From NCBI GenBank assembly GCA_005408345.1, contig SEMN01000926.1, positions 86,021 through 150,020 of the forward strand: 64,000 nt of DNA. Direction: 5' to 3'. Origin of the DNA: Macquaria australasica. Its lineage: Eukaryota > Chordata > Actinopteri > Centrarchiformes > Percichthyidae. Made by a program: the position numbers and the translations under genes. Shown here piece after piece: positions 46,736 to 58,676 of this stretch. Numbering within the stretch: the first letter of the stretch is position 1; each line of letters opens with the position of its first letter. Below the pieces are notes generated by a model. That model was not told where the DNA came from, made no database searches, and worked only from the letters and a program-made list of their open reading frames with translations.

Positions 46736-49700
46736 CAAATAAAGTGGTTTAGTTTATCTGGCTAAACTGTTGGCTTGTTTACAACCTGTCTGATCCCCTG
46801 ACTAGTTGTGTTTGATTCATTCATTCAGTTCATTTGATGAGTACAATGGTATTATTACAGATAATGACTTTGAAAGCTAAGTTAAGATTAGGGAAAGATT
46901 GTGGTAATTGCAAACGAAATGAAGCAATATACATCCAAGTGTACTTAATAGTTACTTAATTAGTGTACTTAAGCAATCAGTGCACTCCAAACTCCCTTGC
47001 TGCCATTCCTGCAGCCACAGTGGTCTATGCTGAAAGCTATGCTGTCACTTGCTGCCGTGCTGCTGCTGCTGTTTATATAGCATAATAAACCCCCCACCAC
47101 CAACTCAGCATCCACCTATAGGCTCTGAGTCTACGTCCACGGGAGAAAGTTATTATTGTCACTCCCAACTCCCTGCTGTGCTGAGCTAACCCTTTTCTTG
47201 CAGGGAGTGACGAGTTCAAAGCTTAGATGCCAAACATCAGTGCTGTACATATTCTACATTCACATAATAATTCATTCCACAGAGTTGGTTGACTGAACTA
47301 TGGTCAAGTTATGGTTAGGGTTAGGCAACTAAAATATAAAAATATCATGGTTATGCCTTAATTTTTATTACTATTATCACCATGAATTGTTTGATTGTGC
47401 AGGGCAGAACTGTGTTCTCTTGCATGAAGGTTGGAAGCGTTACACACCGGTACACAAGTATGTTTGGAGTCTGGACTTAAAAATGTTGTCCAGACGTTGG
47501 GAAATGATGTAAATCATGCACTGCAGATTCCTCCGATATGAGTGTAATTCGTAGGAATACTGGGCTGGAACTATCCTATAATGTTGATCTGTGGCCACTG
47601 TCCCAGACAAACAAACAAGTAAATATAAGGATCATACGGGCAGGTCACATTTGGAAGTGTCAAGAGGGCCAGTTCCCGCAGACGCTCTGAACCCTGCTGT
47701 CTCTGCTGTGATCCGTCACGCTGTGGCATACACACCAAGCGGTTGTGTTTGCAGTGTGTCTGCCTCGGCTGAGCCCTTTGTACAGCCACGGCTCTATATT
47801 TAGCCTCTGGTCACAACTTTGCTTCTAGTTCATCAATTACATTAGGCTGAGCACACTCAACGAGCATGTGGCTACTGGACGAATTCTTGTTGGTACAGCA
47901 GTAGGCTAAAGAGATAGCATTATCAGGACTAGAGGGCCATCACATAGAAGCTGCTTTCTTCAATCTTTCCATTTGCTATTTGGCTTCAGGTTCCTGGCCT
48001 CCACCAGCATGCATAACCCATGAACAAATCCCTCTTATCAAGTGAGTTTGTCTTGGGGGAAGGCCAACAGACTGTGGAGCCTTTCTTTTTTTGGTTGAGA
48101 GCGCGAACAAAAGGTTGTTTATGTGTGGAGGCTGTTCTCTCATAGAGGGAGCTGGGTTAGCTGTGTCTGTTTGTGCCGATGCAGGCAGGCAGGCTTTGAA
48201 AGGCGCTAAGCCACATACTCCTGGGTTCTGCAGAACAGTGGCAGCAGCACTGTAGAGCTCCAGCGACTGATTAACAACCGCTGGATGTACAGAGCAGAAA
48301 ACAGCTGAGAGAGACAAAAGACCGACAGTGAACAAACAGCTCAGTGACAGATTGATGGTTTCACTCGCAACAACATTGTGCTCAACTGGTTGAACATAAT
48401 TTTAAAAAGGATTTGAATGAGTAATGACAGACAAGGAAATGGAATACTAAGGAATGATATATTGATTGGATATTGAATGCAGTTGATTTTGCATGGTTTA
48501 AAACTCATGCAATTTTTATGTCACACAATCTCACAGAGGTAAGTCCCTTTATTCCCCCCTCTTTCTCTCCCTCCGAAGGACTCTAGATGCCTTAGGCAAA
48601 AGACTTGACCCAGTGCCCTGAGCTGGCTCATGAATGATAAAAACCTCTAACAAAGAATCTATCTGTCCGTTTACGCCACAGTAGTCCTGGCACAAGCTGG
48701 AACCACCAGCTTTTGCTTGTTTCCCAACATAGTAGAAAAGTTTGAATTAAAATGGTTGCAGTGATACAGTGACTGTTACTCCTCAGGTTTGGTTGCATTA
48801 CTTTGGGGACCTTGGACATGAAGCTTGTTAGGGTTAGATTAAAAGAGAGGCGGTCTATATCCCGAGGGTGTAGCTTGTGGTGCACGTGCGCAGGTAAAAT
48901 AATATAAAGCTCCTCTTAATATAAAACATCCTTATAAAAATCTTAAAACAAAATACTAAAAAGTTGTCGGCTGCTGTTAGACTTTAGGAATAAAACAATG
49001 ATCCCAGCCTCTCCTCTTCAGTATGTTACTTGTATGGTGTACCTTACAGGGTGTGATCAGGCTCAACCCTGCTTAGGTCTTGTTCACTTGCTTGTGAGCT
49101 CCTGGTCCCATACAAGGCATAGGGATCAGAGTGAGGCTAGGGTAATGGGTTAGGGTTAGGATTACCACAACAATGTGATTTTAAAGGTTTAATGAAATGA
49201 GGAAATATTGGATGTTGAGGATGGATGAATGGATGTAGGGAAGGGGGTGAATGTGTGGGGGGAAGTTGTCTGTTTCGGCCTGTCCAGGACGGATATATTG
49301 AAGGTCGGGGAGGAGGGGTCTCAGTGTGGGGGATCCATCTGAGGAGTTGAGTCACCACAGCCAATTATGGGCCTCAGACGGTAGCTGGTAGGAAGGTAAA
49401 TAGATGAGGGGGAGGGAAAAGGAGGGTGGGTCGAGAAAACTGAGAGAAACAGGACAGATTGGGTTAACCAGGTATATATATGACTAGAGGTGTGGTTGAG
49501 GCATAGAAACCCCTCCCCCCACGCCTTTCCGATATTGGACTTGAGGGGGTTGTGTTCGAAAATTTTGGCAACCTCTCCAAACAGACTATCCAACAAGCAC
49601 ACCTAGTTCATGCAGAAATTGGCCAGGTTTGCGCAAGTGTAAAAGTAGGTAGGATTTTAACTTTTCTCTCAATCTCTTTCATTCTTCACACAGTTACTTC

Positions 49701-50113
49701 CATGAATTTTTATCACCAACTCCATGAGTTCCTTCGAGCAGAGACTGTATGAAAGTGTGCATCATCATCGATTAATCGTATCTCAGCCCTCTCTATGACA
49801 GCAGGCTTTTTGCCCTACTGTTGAGAGTGATTATTTGGAAAAAGTATGAACACTTTTGCCTTTTGTGTTGCTGGACATCACCTTGTACAAATGAGGTCGT
49901 TTCAAGCATACCCCTGCCTTTAAGATTCTAAGAGTTCCAGGGAAAGATTAGACAATGTTTAAATTTTGTTAAATTTTCATCCACTAAAATGTTTCCAATT
50001 AAAGATTAAATATGAATGACTTGTGGGTCATGGTCTTTACAGTTGTAGACAGGTCTGCACTTCTAAATGAAAATGATCCAATTAGCATCCAAGGGACAAA
50101 ATTTCAAATAGTG
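46736..50113. other. Unannotated, mostly unique sequence
   Basis: About 3.4 kb with no recognised mobile element. The longest ORF (47976-48335, minus, 119 codons) begins MFTVGLLSLSAVFC, which would pass as a signal peptide. The rest is low in recognisable structure, with no splice or promoter support. Short telomere-like ggttagggttagg words occur near 47316 and 49148. I would not call a gene. Confidence 0.4.
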
Positions 50114-50121
50114 GTCTAATA

Positions 50122-50545
50122 CAGTGGTTCCCAACCTTTTGGCTTTGAAGGATTTTAAGAGACACAAAAGAGATGAACAAACTGTGCAAGAAAAGAGAAA
50201 ATTTTGGAGAGTCAGAAAAAACAAACAATTTTGACAAACTAATTTTTTCTCTTTTCCCAAGCTTTTTTGTCCTTCAACCTTTTTATCTTTCAACTGTTTC
50301 ACCTGTTACCACATGACCAAAGTTTCACACTTAGGTCATGAAACTGAGCAAACAGTTGCTTAAGTAAATATTATTTACTTTTAAATTTCAGTTCCCAAGG
50401 TCAGCAATTAACTTGGATGCTCAAAACATCTTTTATGTAACAGATGTATATTTGTTTAATTCTTATCCCTTTAATCATCTTGTGACCCATCAGATTTATC
50501 TTTGGACTCCTTGTGGCGCCCAAACCCCACTTTAGAAAACCACTG
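50122..50545. mobile_element. hAT-type MITE with 8-bp target duplication
   Basis: A 424-bp segment starts cagtggttcccaacc and ends aaaaccactg. Its flanks are gtctaata (50114-50121) and gtctaatg (50546-50553), a 7-of-8 match, as expected for the 8-bp duplication of hAT elements. The CAGTGGTTCCCAACC end and the 'catcttgtgaccc' subterminal block recur at 39.75-39.86 kb. It has no transposase, so it is non-autonomous. Confidence 0.8.
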
Positions 50546-50553
50546 GTCTAATG

Positions 50554-51469
50554 TACAATTCCAATTCAGTATGTCTGTTTGGGTCATTTGAAATTAAAAT
50601 GTTTGAGAACTCTAAACCCAAAATGTTATGCTGATTAAAGAATTAGGAAGACAAATGAAAAGGTCAGCCAAAATAAAGTGACAAGAGGAAAATGGAAAAT
50701 TGTAGGAAAACAGGAATTTTGGAAGACAGGGAGCCAGAGAGGAAGAGAATGAGCGCAGAAGAGGGAAATGTTCCGAGTGGAGGTGGGGGTGAGGGGATGT
50801 CAGACATCCTTTGGGCAGGGCTGTAGTCCGGATCATTGTTGGCCCTCAGGAAGGCCCTTCTGCATTCCTGTCCTCTGGGTGACCCCTCCTCTAGGGCCAC
50901 AAGACTTATTGGAGTAATCAGCCCCTGTCAGCACCTTGGTTATGCTGCATGGGCTCAATCCAGTAAATGTGAATGGGACGTGTAAAAGCACCTGATGAAA
51001 AGTAAGTTTGTTTGCACTGAAGGGAGTCCCTCCGAGTTTTTCCTTTTGGTCCACTTTTTTCCACTCTATGTTTTTCTTTCTCCCCATAGCCCTCTGTTTG
51101 TAGGAATGGGAAACTACTGCCTGTTTTCATCGCAAAACCATTGTTTTAGGCTGTCATAAATCTTTATGGTTTGAAATTTGAAGAATAAAGCATAGTAATA
51201 CGTCTCAGACAGACGTGTAAAATTGGATACAGAGGGGTGTTAGAGGAGAAAAACAATCCAGTACCATAGTTTTTGTGCAGGGAATGCTGATGAAGATGCT
51301 GATGTGAGTTAGTTTTCTCTGTCCATGTGTCTCTCCATCTTTACAACACTGTCTGGATCAAGGCACCACCATCAGGCCAACATTTCCACACAAAAAATAT
51401 CAATAATAATCTAATAATCTAATGCAAAGACATGAAATGTATTGAGCATGTTCATGCTCACTAAAGGAT
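50554..51469. other. Unannotated sequence
   Basis: Overlapping minus ORFs only (50612-51130), with no domain. Nothing else noted. Confidence 0.4.
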
Positions 51470-51605
51470 GAACCATTTCCATTTTGCACACTCCATAAGC
51501 TTTTCATCTAGCACCTCCCTGAGGACAAAATGTTACCTTTGTACACAAGACTATTTTGATTTTAGTGACCCCATGACCTTTCCTCTAGCACCAACGTGCA
51601 GCCAA
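51470..51605 (-). repeat. Dispersed repeat family B fragment
   Basis: 'aaaggatgaacca', 'tttagtgaccccatgacctt' and 'tcctctagcacc' correspond to the reversed units at 14.95-15.30 kb. Short and divergent. Confidence 0.45.
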
Positions 51606-53002
51606 ATACCCTATTTTTTTTCCACACTGCAGCTCTAAAGGTGTGTTTAGACAGAATGCAGAGCAAATGTTTTACCTTCCTTTATTCACAGAGATTTGAC
51701 AACTGGACTGCATCTGTTCAGCCACAGTAAGCTCTGGTTTGCAGTTGTATATGTAAAATGCGAGGCGTTACTGCCGTTGAAGACAGATCTGTTTTTTCTG
51801 ATTAAAACAGAAGTGTATCTGCTCTGTCAGACATACAGTGTGTGAGTCAGAAGACTGGATAACATAGCTAAAATGTAGACAGGATGTTAGACTTTTAGTG
51901 TTGTTCATCTATTGATATTTTGATATTTCATCCTGTATACAGACAAATACTCCATGATAATACGACCTAGTATATTCAGTATGACACAACTTTTGTTTGC
52001 TAATGATTCTGTTACTAATTTTAACAAGCCAACCAAGTGAGTTAAGTTTTATTACTCCTGAAACATAATCATCTTTATTTGACTATTTGGATGCAAGAGT
52101 TCCTAACACATGTGGGTTAACATAGTGGAGAGTTTATTAACAGACAAAATCACATTTCATATAAAGTGATCATAATTTTAAAAAACTGAGAAAGAATTGG
52201 GTCTTTACAATACTGTTTGTCTTGGCCTTGTCTCTCACGACTGTACAGAGTCTGTGTTTGTTATTGTATTACTGTACCGTGATGTCGGGAGTCCTTTTCT
52301 CCAGACGCATGGGGAAGAAAAGAGCAGAAAAGGAGCACGGCTGAAAAGTATTGATTTTTTGGCACCGCCCTGCTTAGATTAAGAAATGCCAATACGAGGA
52401 TTCCACCCCGACTCTCTGGTTCATGTCGAGTTCACTTGTCATTTTCTATAATTTTGACGAAATCAAGATGCTTAACCGTGATGTAGTTAGCCATGCTGGG
52501 CCGCCCTAGGGCTTTCTGATTGAATTAGGCGTCTGTGTTCTGCCATTTGGTACCAGCCTGAAGTATTCCCAACACTTAATGGGGGCAGAAGTTATTTACT
52601 GTTTTCAAAGAGGATTTGAAAAAATGAACAATGCTGCTGTTCATAAATTCAGCAATTAGGAACTCTCAAGCTTCCTTACAGCTAATGTATGGGTTTACTT
52701 TTTCCTAACAAGCCATGCTGTGCACATTCTGCCTATGCACATAATAGCAGATTTCATATGGGATTTAGATTCTTAGGCAAGTGCATGCGTGTTTGGCTTT
52801 AGTTAATACAGTAAGTCACATTTACATTCTACAGTCTTTTATTTAGGCTACACAAAAATTTCAGAAAATCAACTAAAAAACAAACAAGGCAGAATTGGGA
52901 TGAGACAGAGGAGGTGATGTGCATAATGAAAATGGGAAAAGTAAATCTGACTTGCAGATAACTTCAGTAAATTTGAATTGTTAATTATGTTTGTGCAATA
53001 GG
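51606..53002. other. Unannotated sequence
   Basis: No supported gene or nameable repeat in 1.4 kb. Confidence 0.4.
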
Positions 53003-53243
53003 CTTTTTTCACAGCAGACATTTTGACTTGTCACAGTAGGAAAAGTAGAGGTGCTACAAATAACATTAACAATGGCTCTGTTCTGTATCTCAGTAAGCCA
53101 CGACAGTGTGACAGTGAACCAGCATGAACAATGCCAGGACCCTGAAACTGAAGCAGCTAAATGGAATTCAGCCAATATTTTTCTCATTATTTACACCTGT
53201 GCTTTTCTTACTGTGACATGTCAAAATGTCTGCTGTTAAAAAG
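53003..53243. mobile_element. Short MITE with ~37-bp terminal inverted repeats
   Basis: The left end (cttttttcacagcagacatt, tttgacttgtcacagtagg) matches the reverse complement of the right end (ctttttaacagcagacattt, ttgacatgtcacagtaag) with only a few differences. The element is 241 bp and could fold into a long hairpin. Two short ORFs on opposite strands mirror one another because of this symmetry. No target duplication was found. Confidence 0.8.
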
Positions 53244-53422
53244 ACCTGACAGTCAACAGATTGTAAGGAATTCTTTGAGATAAAAGAAACAAACTAAAGA
53301 TAAAAATATCTTTCAGGAAGTTGAAGTGCGTTTGTGTAAATCATTTTTTTAAAACAAATGTGTAAAAATCCCAATTTCTGCAGCGCCTGGTGCTGGGGTT
53401 ATTTCTTAACAAACACAGGTTT

Positions 53423-53545
53423 TAAAGGTTCCCTGTGGAGTTTTAGGCCTAGTTTTAGTTTTGCTATGGAGCTTTTTTTCTATCAGTGGGTACACATTTT
53501 GTTGTCTTAGACGCACACAAGGACATGCGTGCACATGCACGTTTG
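53423..53545 (+). repeat. Dispersed repeat family B, left-end fragment
   Basis: taaaggttccctgtggagtt, gctatggagctttttttcta and 'cacatgcacg' match the beginning of the 35.8 kb copy in the same orientation. Confidence 0.55.
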
Positions 53546-53667
53546 CCAAGAAATAGTTAACAAACTACTCACATTGTGGATTTTTTACATTTCTTTTTCT
53601 TTATGGATTACACAAGACAAAAAAGACACAATGTCTTATTAGTGATCTTTAGAAATGTTGTTAGGTT

Positions 53668-53838
53668 TGTTCATTTTGGACAGAGCCAGGCTAGCTACTT
53701 CCCTCTGCTTCCAGTCTTTATGCTAAGCTAGGCTAATCATGTCCTGACTCCAGCTTTGTCCTTAACGCACAAACAGGAAGTCGATAAAGAAGAAAGTAAA
53801 TAAACATACTTCCCAAAATGTTGAACAATTTCTATTAG
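53668..53838 (-). repeat. TTAA-associated repeat family A, minus copy
   Basis: 'gacagagccaggctagcta', atgctaagctaggctaatca and cccaaaatgttgaaca are the reverse complement of family A. The terminal TTAA is lost. Confidence 0.6.
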
Positions 53839-55324
53839 AGGCTTCATGCAGCTGACTACAGAAAACTGAATTCAATTTAATTTTGTCTAATTAACTGGAC
53901 AGTTGCCTTAAAGTATTCAGTTAGTTTTCTGCACAATTTGTTGATTTCTTTTTTCTGACAGTAATTTTATATTATTGTTTTTGCATTTCAACATGTTTCT
54001 ATGTGTGTGAGTGTGTGAGTGCCAGTGTGTGTGTGTGTTCATGTTTGAGATGGCCATCAATAGAAATAGAGTGGAGGGAGAGATTAGGCAACTTTGTGTG
54101 CTAATCCCTGTGAAATCACGGGCCCTGGGGGTGAGGTGGGGAGATAGGCGAGTGCCTCTCTGATCAGACGGGCTGTGGCTCACTGTGTGAAGCTGCCTGA
54201 ATGCCCAGTAATCCCTCCCAGAGCCAAAGAGAAGCCTGCCTGACTGATGGGCAGCTCCCCTCACTGCAAACACCAGGCTTCTGCCTCTAAAACAGTTCAT
54301 CACAGCCAGGACTGGGAAGACTACAGGCGGGTTAAGGAGGTGAGGGTTGAGGTGATGGTTTAGTGGGGAGAGATGAGGAGAAAGTTGATTTTGCTGTCAA
54401 ATACCCAGTGTGATCACAGGGGTGTTTACTCTGCTTTTGTCCAACAGTACTGCTTCCTTTCTGGATAGATTTAAAGTAAAATCTGTCTCATTTCCATAAA
54501 ATAAAGATTAGTTACACTACTTGCATTTACGTATCTTTTATCTGTTGATCTATTTCTCAATTGATGTAAAACAGCAGTGATTCAACCCATATCTGAGCAG
54601 TTGTTTGAACAGCATTAGTTGTTTGTTAAAATGTCTAAAGACCAGGGTATGCTTGAGACATAGTAGTTTGTACAATATTTGGCATTTCTTTCGACCATGT
54701 CAGTAGGCAGAAGTCTTTATGGCTGTTCCGAACGACCACGCTTGAAGACAAAGTAAAGAGACGATAATCGTTCAAATGAAGACAACAATATTTTCAGCAA
54801 GTGTTTCCTCATGGGCATTCATGGTTCTGTACTCATCTGTACACAAGAAGTGACAGAAGTAATTGTGCAAAGAATGAAAAAAACATTTAAATCCTTCTCA
54901 GTTTCTCACCTCCCCACACCTGGCTAATCACTTTGTGAATTGTATCCTTTTTGCAAAGGTCATTTGTAACAGTTTTGAAAGGCACTAGTAAATTATGTCA
55001 CCCTGCTGATAGGGGTGTCAGGTCATCATTTTTGTTGTTTTGGAAGGCAGTGACAATAGGAATATTTTGCCGTTAACTTTAGAGTTATTTGTTTCATATC
55101 CAGTTCATGAAAGTTTTCCATTTTTGATACCTGTCATTTGGTAGATATGTCTGAGAAGGACCCATCCCTATGATTCTAAACTTTTGGCTCCTTTTGAATC
55201 TAAACAGACCCAAATGAAATGGAACCCAATTCTGTAACTTTAACAAGGTTTTTCACACGATGCATTTTGAAGCCCCAACTTAAATTGAATGCCTTACACA
55301 TTGCATTTGTCTCTGCACTGGGTT
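53839..55324. other. Unannotated sequence
   Basis: A GT-rich stretch at 54001-54043. The 128-codon minus ORF (53917-54303) includes its HTHTH translation and is a low-complexity artefact. No gene is supported. Confidence 0.45.
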
Positions 55325-55640
55325 TTGCTATATCCATCCTATCAATCTATCCATTTCTTGCTGATTATCTGGTTCTTGGTCACAGTGGCAGCAAACTTAT
55401 CAAAGTAGCCCGGACATCCTTCTCCTCAGCACCTCCTGGGGGAATCCCAAATTGTTTCAGGCTAAATAGGATTTGTACTCTCTCCAATGTATTCTGGGTC
55501 TGTCCCAGTATCTCCTCCACAGGGAGCCATCATCTATCTGATTAGGACACCTGAACCTCAACTGTCTCCTTTCTATACGAAGGAGCAGTGGTTCTACTCT
55601 AAGCTTACTCCAGATATCTGAGCTCTTCACATCATTCCTT
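55325..55640 (-). pseudogene. RTE-clade (Rex3-like) LINE C-terminal fragment
   Basis: On the minus strand, VEPLLLRIERRQLR and then a tryptophan/arginine-rich segment (WRRYWDRPRIHWREY) match the end of the RTE pol protein as I know it from fish Rex3 (…VEPLLLHIER.QMRWLGHL… and RPRTRWRDY). It then runs into a 3' end with ggatagattgatag words. The conserved WLGHL-type motif is altered, and stops follow. Reverse transcriptase and endonuclease are absent. The 108-codon plus ORF here is the antisense shadow. Confidence 0.7.
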
Positions 55641-55737
55641 ATCCATAGTCATTTTATGTATGTCACTGATGTACACAGGCCTGAGTGCTTGGTCACATCA
55701 GAAAGTAACATGGTGAAATTAATTTACACATCCTAGG

Positions 55738-55835
55738 GTTGGGCAATATGACGGTATATACCATGACAGTAGAAATGTGTCCACCAGTAGAGATTTGGCA
55801 ATACCGTTTCCACCGCTATCCCTTAGTGTCTATAT
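55738..55835 (+). repeat. Repeat fragment with 'gttgggcaatatgacggtatat' end
   Basis: The start ggttgggcaatatgacggta and the later 'ggcaataccgtttccaccgc' resemble an end of a common fish DNA element. No opposite end is found nearby. Confidence 0.35.
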
Positions 55836-55989
55836 ATACAGGCCAGGCTATGTAGCAAATCAGGGTCTTTAATTTGACATTTAATTTAAGGGAACATCTT
55901 TGTACCATCGACTTCTGTCTCTTCTGACCCCAAGTCCTGTTCGCAAGTGATATTAAAATTCAATTCGACATCAACAGGCAGATAGCTGT

Positions 55990-56390
55990 ACTAGTTGTCT
56001 TGGTGAAGCTCTCACCTGTGTCTTGTTAGCATCTCTCCCTGTGTATTTTGTCTCTGTTCTCCCATGTCTGTTTGCCAGTTCGTCTTGTCCTCTTGTCAAG
56101 CGTGCCAGCACTCTCCCAGAAAGTTAAGTAGTTGTTCTCCTCGTGTTTCTGTGTTTTTGGACTTCCTCTAGAATTTTCTTTGTTACTTTTCAAGCATATT
56201 TTCCATAGTCTTTTGCGTACCTTCCTAGTGAAGTGATTTTTTGTTTCCTAAGACTGATCTGAGTTCTCTGCATTTATTTGTCTTTTTGCCCCTTTTTTGG
56301 CAATAAACTTGTGGTTTTTTTGAACCTTCAACTCTGGTCTGCATCTCTGAGTCCGTGCCTGTCGTGTTAATCAGAACTGTCAAGACAGTC
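55990..56390 (+). mobile_element. LTR-like fragment (Gypsy-type style)
   Basis: T-rich sequence with ctgtttgccagttcgtcttg, a polyadenylation signal (caataaacttgtgg, ~56300) and a short downstream 'R-U5-like' section ending near tcagaactgtcaagaca. This layout resembles Ty3/Gypsy LTRs of fish. No target duplication, primer site or internal region is identified, so borders are approximate. Confidence 0.35.
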
Positions 56391-56399
56391 TGCAATTGG

Positions 56400-57779
56400 T
56401 CAACGGCAGACGAAAGTTCAGTATAATTACTTTGCTAGAGGAAATCCACAGATGGAGGTGATTCTATTGAAATGACTTAATCTCAGTCCAAAGTTTTGCT
56501 GTTATAAATGCTGGTATGACTGAGAACTTAAGACCCGAGTCAAGTAACATTGAACCTGACCAATAACCAAGGTTTCACACCAGGTTGAAGTCAAGTTGGG
56601 TCAGGTTTGGGATTATCAGATATGCCCCCCCTTAACATCACAGTACTGGTCATACAGTGAGACTATTTGACAGGTGATCTCCATAAAAGAGAGAGAGTGT
56701 GAATGTAATGAGTAAAAAGTTATGAGTGCTTAACACCACAAATGGAGACAAAATACATATATTAAAAAACTGAAAACAGATTACTACATTAACAAATTTC
56801 CAAGAAAGCCTTTGCTGTAGAGTGAACAAACAAATTGTGTTAGACTGATGATAACATTATATTGCATTATCTTTGGTAGAATATGAAAAAAAAATACACC
56901 CTCATAAACATGCATATGGCGACACGCAGATACACACATACACTCACACACTCACAGATTTGATTGGAAATGAAAATGATCCGTCAGCCAGTGTTTTGCA
57001 GGAGACAGAAAAGTAAACAATGGCTGCAGTCACATTAAGACACTTAGACAGAAGTGTAATTACTGCTTCTCCATCGACCCAAATTTCCAGCAGGGGACCC
57101 ATTGCTGAGGGTACTTAGGCTGTTAGGAGTAAATGAGCTCACTTTATTGCCTTCTAGTTTGTAATGGGTCTCTCTTCCATACCTCTGGCCAGCGGTACAT
57201 GTCTTTAACCAATCACAATCAGGCCACACAGTCAATGTTTATTAGCTATTGTCTTGTACAGAGCAGACAATAATATGCACTAGACTTGAAATGCCCTGTC
57301 ATGACCACGGGAGGCTTGTGTAACCAAGCACAGCTCAATCTCCAACTGGTAGTTTATTACATCTGTTGAGCCATGTCTTCCACACAGCAGCCAAATTAAT
57401 ATATTCATACATATGACTGGGTTTTTGCTTATAGGTTTGCTGGTCAAACATCTACATTATAAATGCAGGTCACTAATATTTTTTTTAAATAAAGCATGTC
57501 GCAATCCAAAGTTACAATGTGATTTACAAAAAAACATGATTATGATGCGAAAGAGGCAAATGAAAGTATAAGAATGTCAAACAATGTGACAAAATATGAC
57601 TAAAATAAATAGAATCAAATAAATAGAGATAGCTAATGTAATTACTCTAAACAGACAAGACAGATTATACTAATCTCCAACCTTTTACAGCTGTTCATAT
57701 TGTCCTCTTGTGTACAGCACTAGCCCAACAGGCTAGCATGTTAGCAATTAACGTTAGTAGCTTCTCATGAATGGATTAC
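56400..57779. other. Unannotated sequence
   Basis: No supported gene. Short low-complexity CA-rich words lie near 56920-56960. Confidence 0.4.
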
Positions 57780-58035
57780 TGAATTGGCCTGCCATTCCAG
57801 GGGCCCCCTGACCCCTTGGACCCCTGGGCTTCACCTGCAAAATGTCACTGAAATAAACACAAAATGACTACAAAGACACCCAAAATTACCACAAAATGAT
57901 GACAAAGAGACACAAAATGACTACTAACAGTATCTCTTTCAGTCTGGGGGTCTTGCTCCTATATAGTAGGGGTAGGGGCCCTTTTACATGTCAGTGCCCA
58001 GGGGCCTATTGTCTCATAATCCGTCCTTGTAGCTT
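57780..58035. repeat. Repeat with internal 'acacaaaatgactac' minisatellite
   Basis: Units of the type acaaaatgactacaaagaca recur irregularly at 57860-57925. They are framed by GC-rich arms (gccattccaggggccccctg on the left, 'gtgcccaggggcctattg' on the right). The framing suggests one repeat family whose core expands as a minisatellite. Confidence 0.5.
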
Positions 58036-58171
58036 CTGTAATCACATATTTCAGACACACAGATGAATTTCACTGTGCCACTTTCTGGTGTGACCAGGCC
58101 TTAATGCCTTTTTTAGCTGCACAAGCTGTGAGGCTGTAGGGATGGAACTTACTGACAGCCACTATGCTTAT

Positions 58172-58206
58172 CTCATCTCATCTCATCTTTTTTCTTATCT
58201 TATCTT
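58172..58206. repeat. TCATC / TTATC pentamer repeats
   Basis: Four ctcat-type units followed by ctta-type units. Simple repeat, possibly a LINE tail. Confidence 0.7.
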
Positions 58207-58470
58207 CCCGCTCTTGAAAGCAAACAGAAGCTAAAGAGCAGGGGCACACAGTAGGTCAACTAATTAACTATGGATGTAAATCTAAATTGTATTTTGGTGT
58301 CAAGGCTCTGTTCTCTGTCACCTCCTGTGAAGCTTAAAGGCAGAAAAAGTGAAAGCAGGGAGAGATCAATACAACCCTGCCGTGGTGAGCCATGAGGAAA
58401 CAGAGCCCACAGGTGGATGGATGTCTGCATGAACATTCTTGGAGGCAATGAGTTCTTGTGACCACATGTG

Positions 58471-58676
58471 TTGTCTTGAGGGTCAAAAAAGACCCGCCCC
58501 TATGTTTAACAGAAGAGAAAACCCCTTAAATGATCTTTTTTCAACTTGAAATTTTTCCTAGAGTGAGCCGAACATTAGAAGAAGTGAAACATTGCCTTTG
58601 TTCATATTTCCATTAAAGTTGTACACCTCCAGGATACAAAGATTGTCTTAGGGTCTTTTTTTAGACCCGGCAGTTA
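58471..58676. repeat. Paired GGGTC..GACCC palindromes framing 150 bp
   Basis: ttgtcttgagggtc-aaaaaa-gacccgcc (58471-58498) and ttgtcttagggtc-ttttttta-gacccgg (58644-58670) are direct repeats of each other. Each is also a near-palindrome able to form a 5-bp GGGTC/GACCC stem. The layout resembles the ends of a small non-autonomous DNA element. No target duplication was confirmed. Confidence 0.5.

Noticed and set aside
47976..48335. 119-codon minus ORF with signal-peptide-like start
   Set aside because: No domain, splice or promoter context. One ORF of this length is unsurprising in 64 kb on six frames.
49138..49160. Telomere-like ggttagggttagg
   Set aside because: Two units only. Too short to be an interstitial telomeric repeat.
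53917..54303. 128-codon minus ORF
   Set aside because: It contains the translation of a GT-rich repeat (HTHTH) and no recognisable fold.
55219..55545. 108-codon plus ORF with a hydrophobic segment
   Set aside because: It is the antisense of an RTE/Rex3-like pol fragment. The recognisable protein is on the minus strand.
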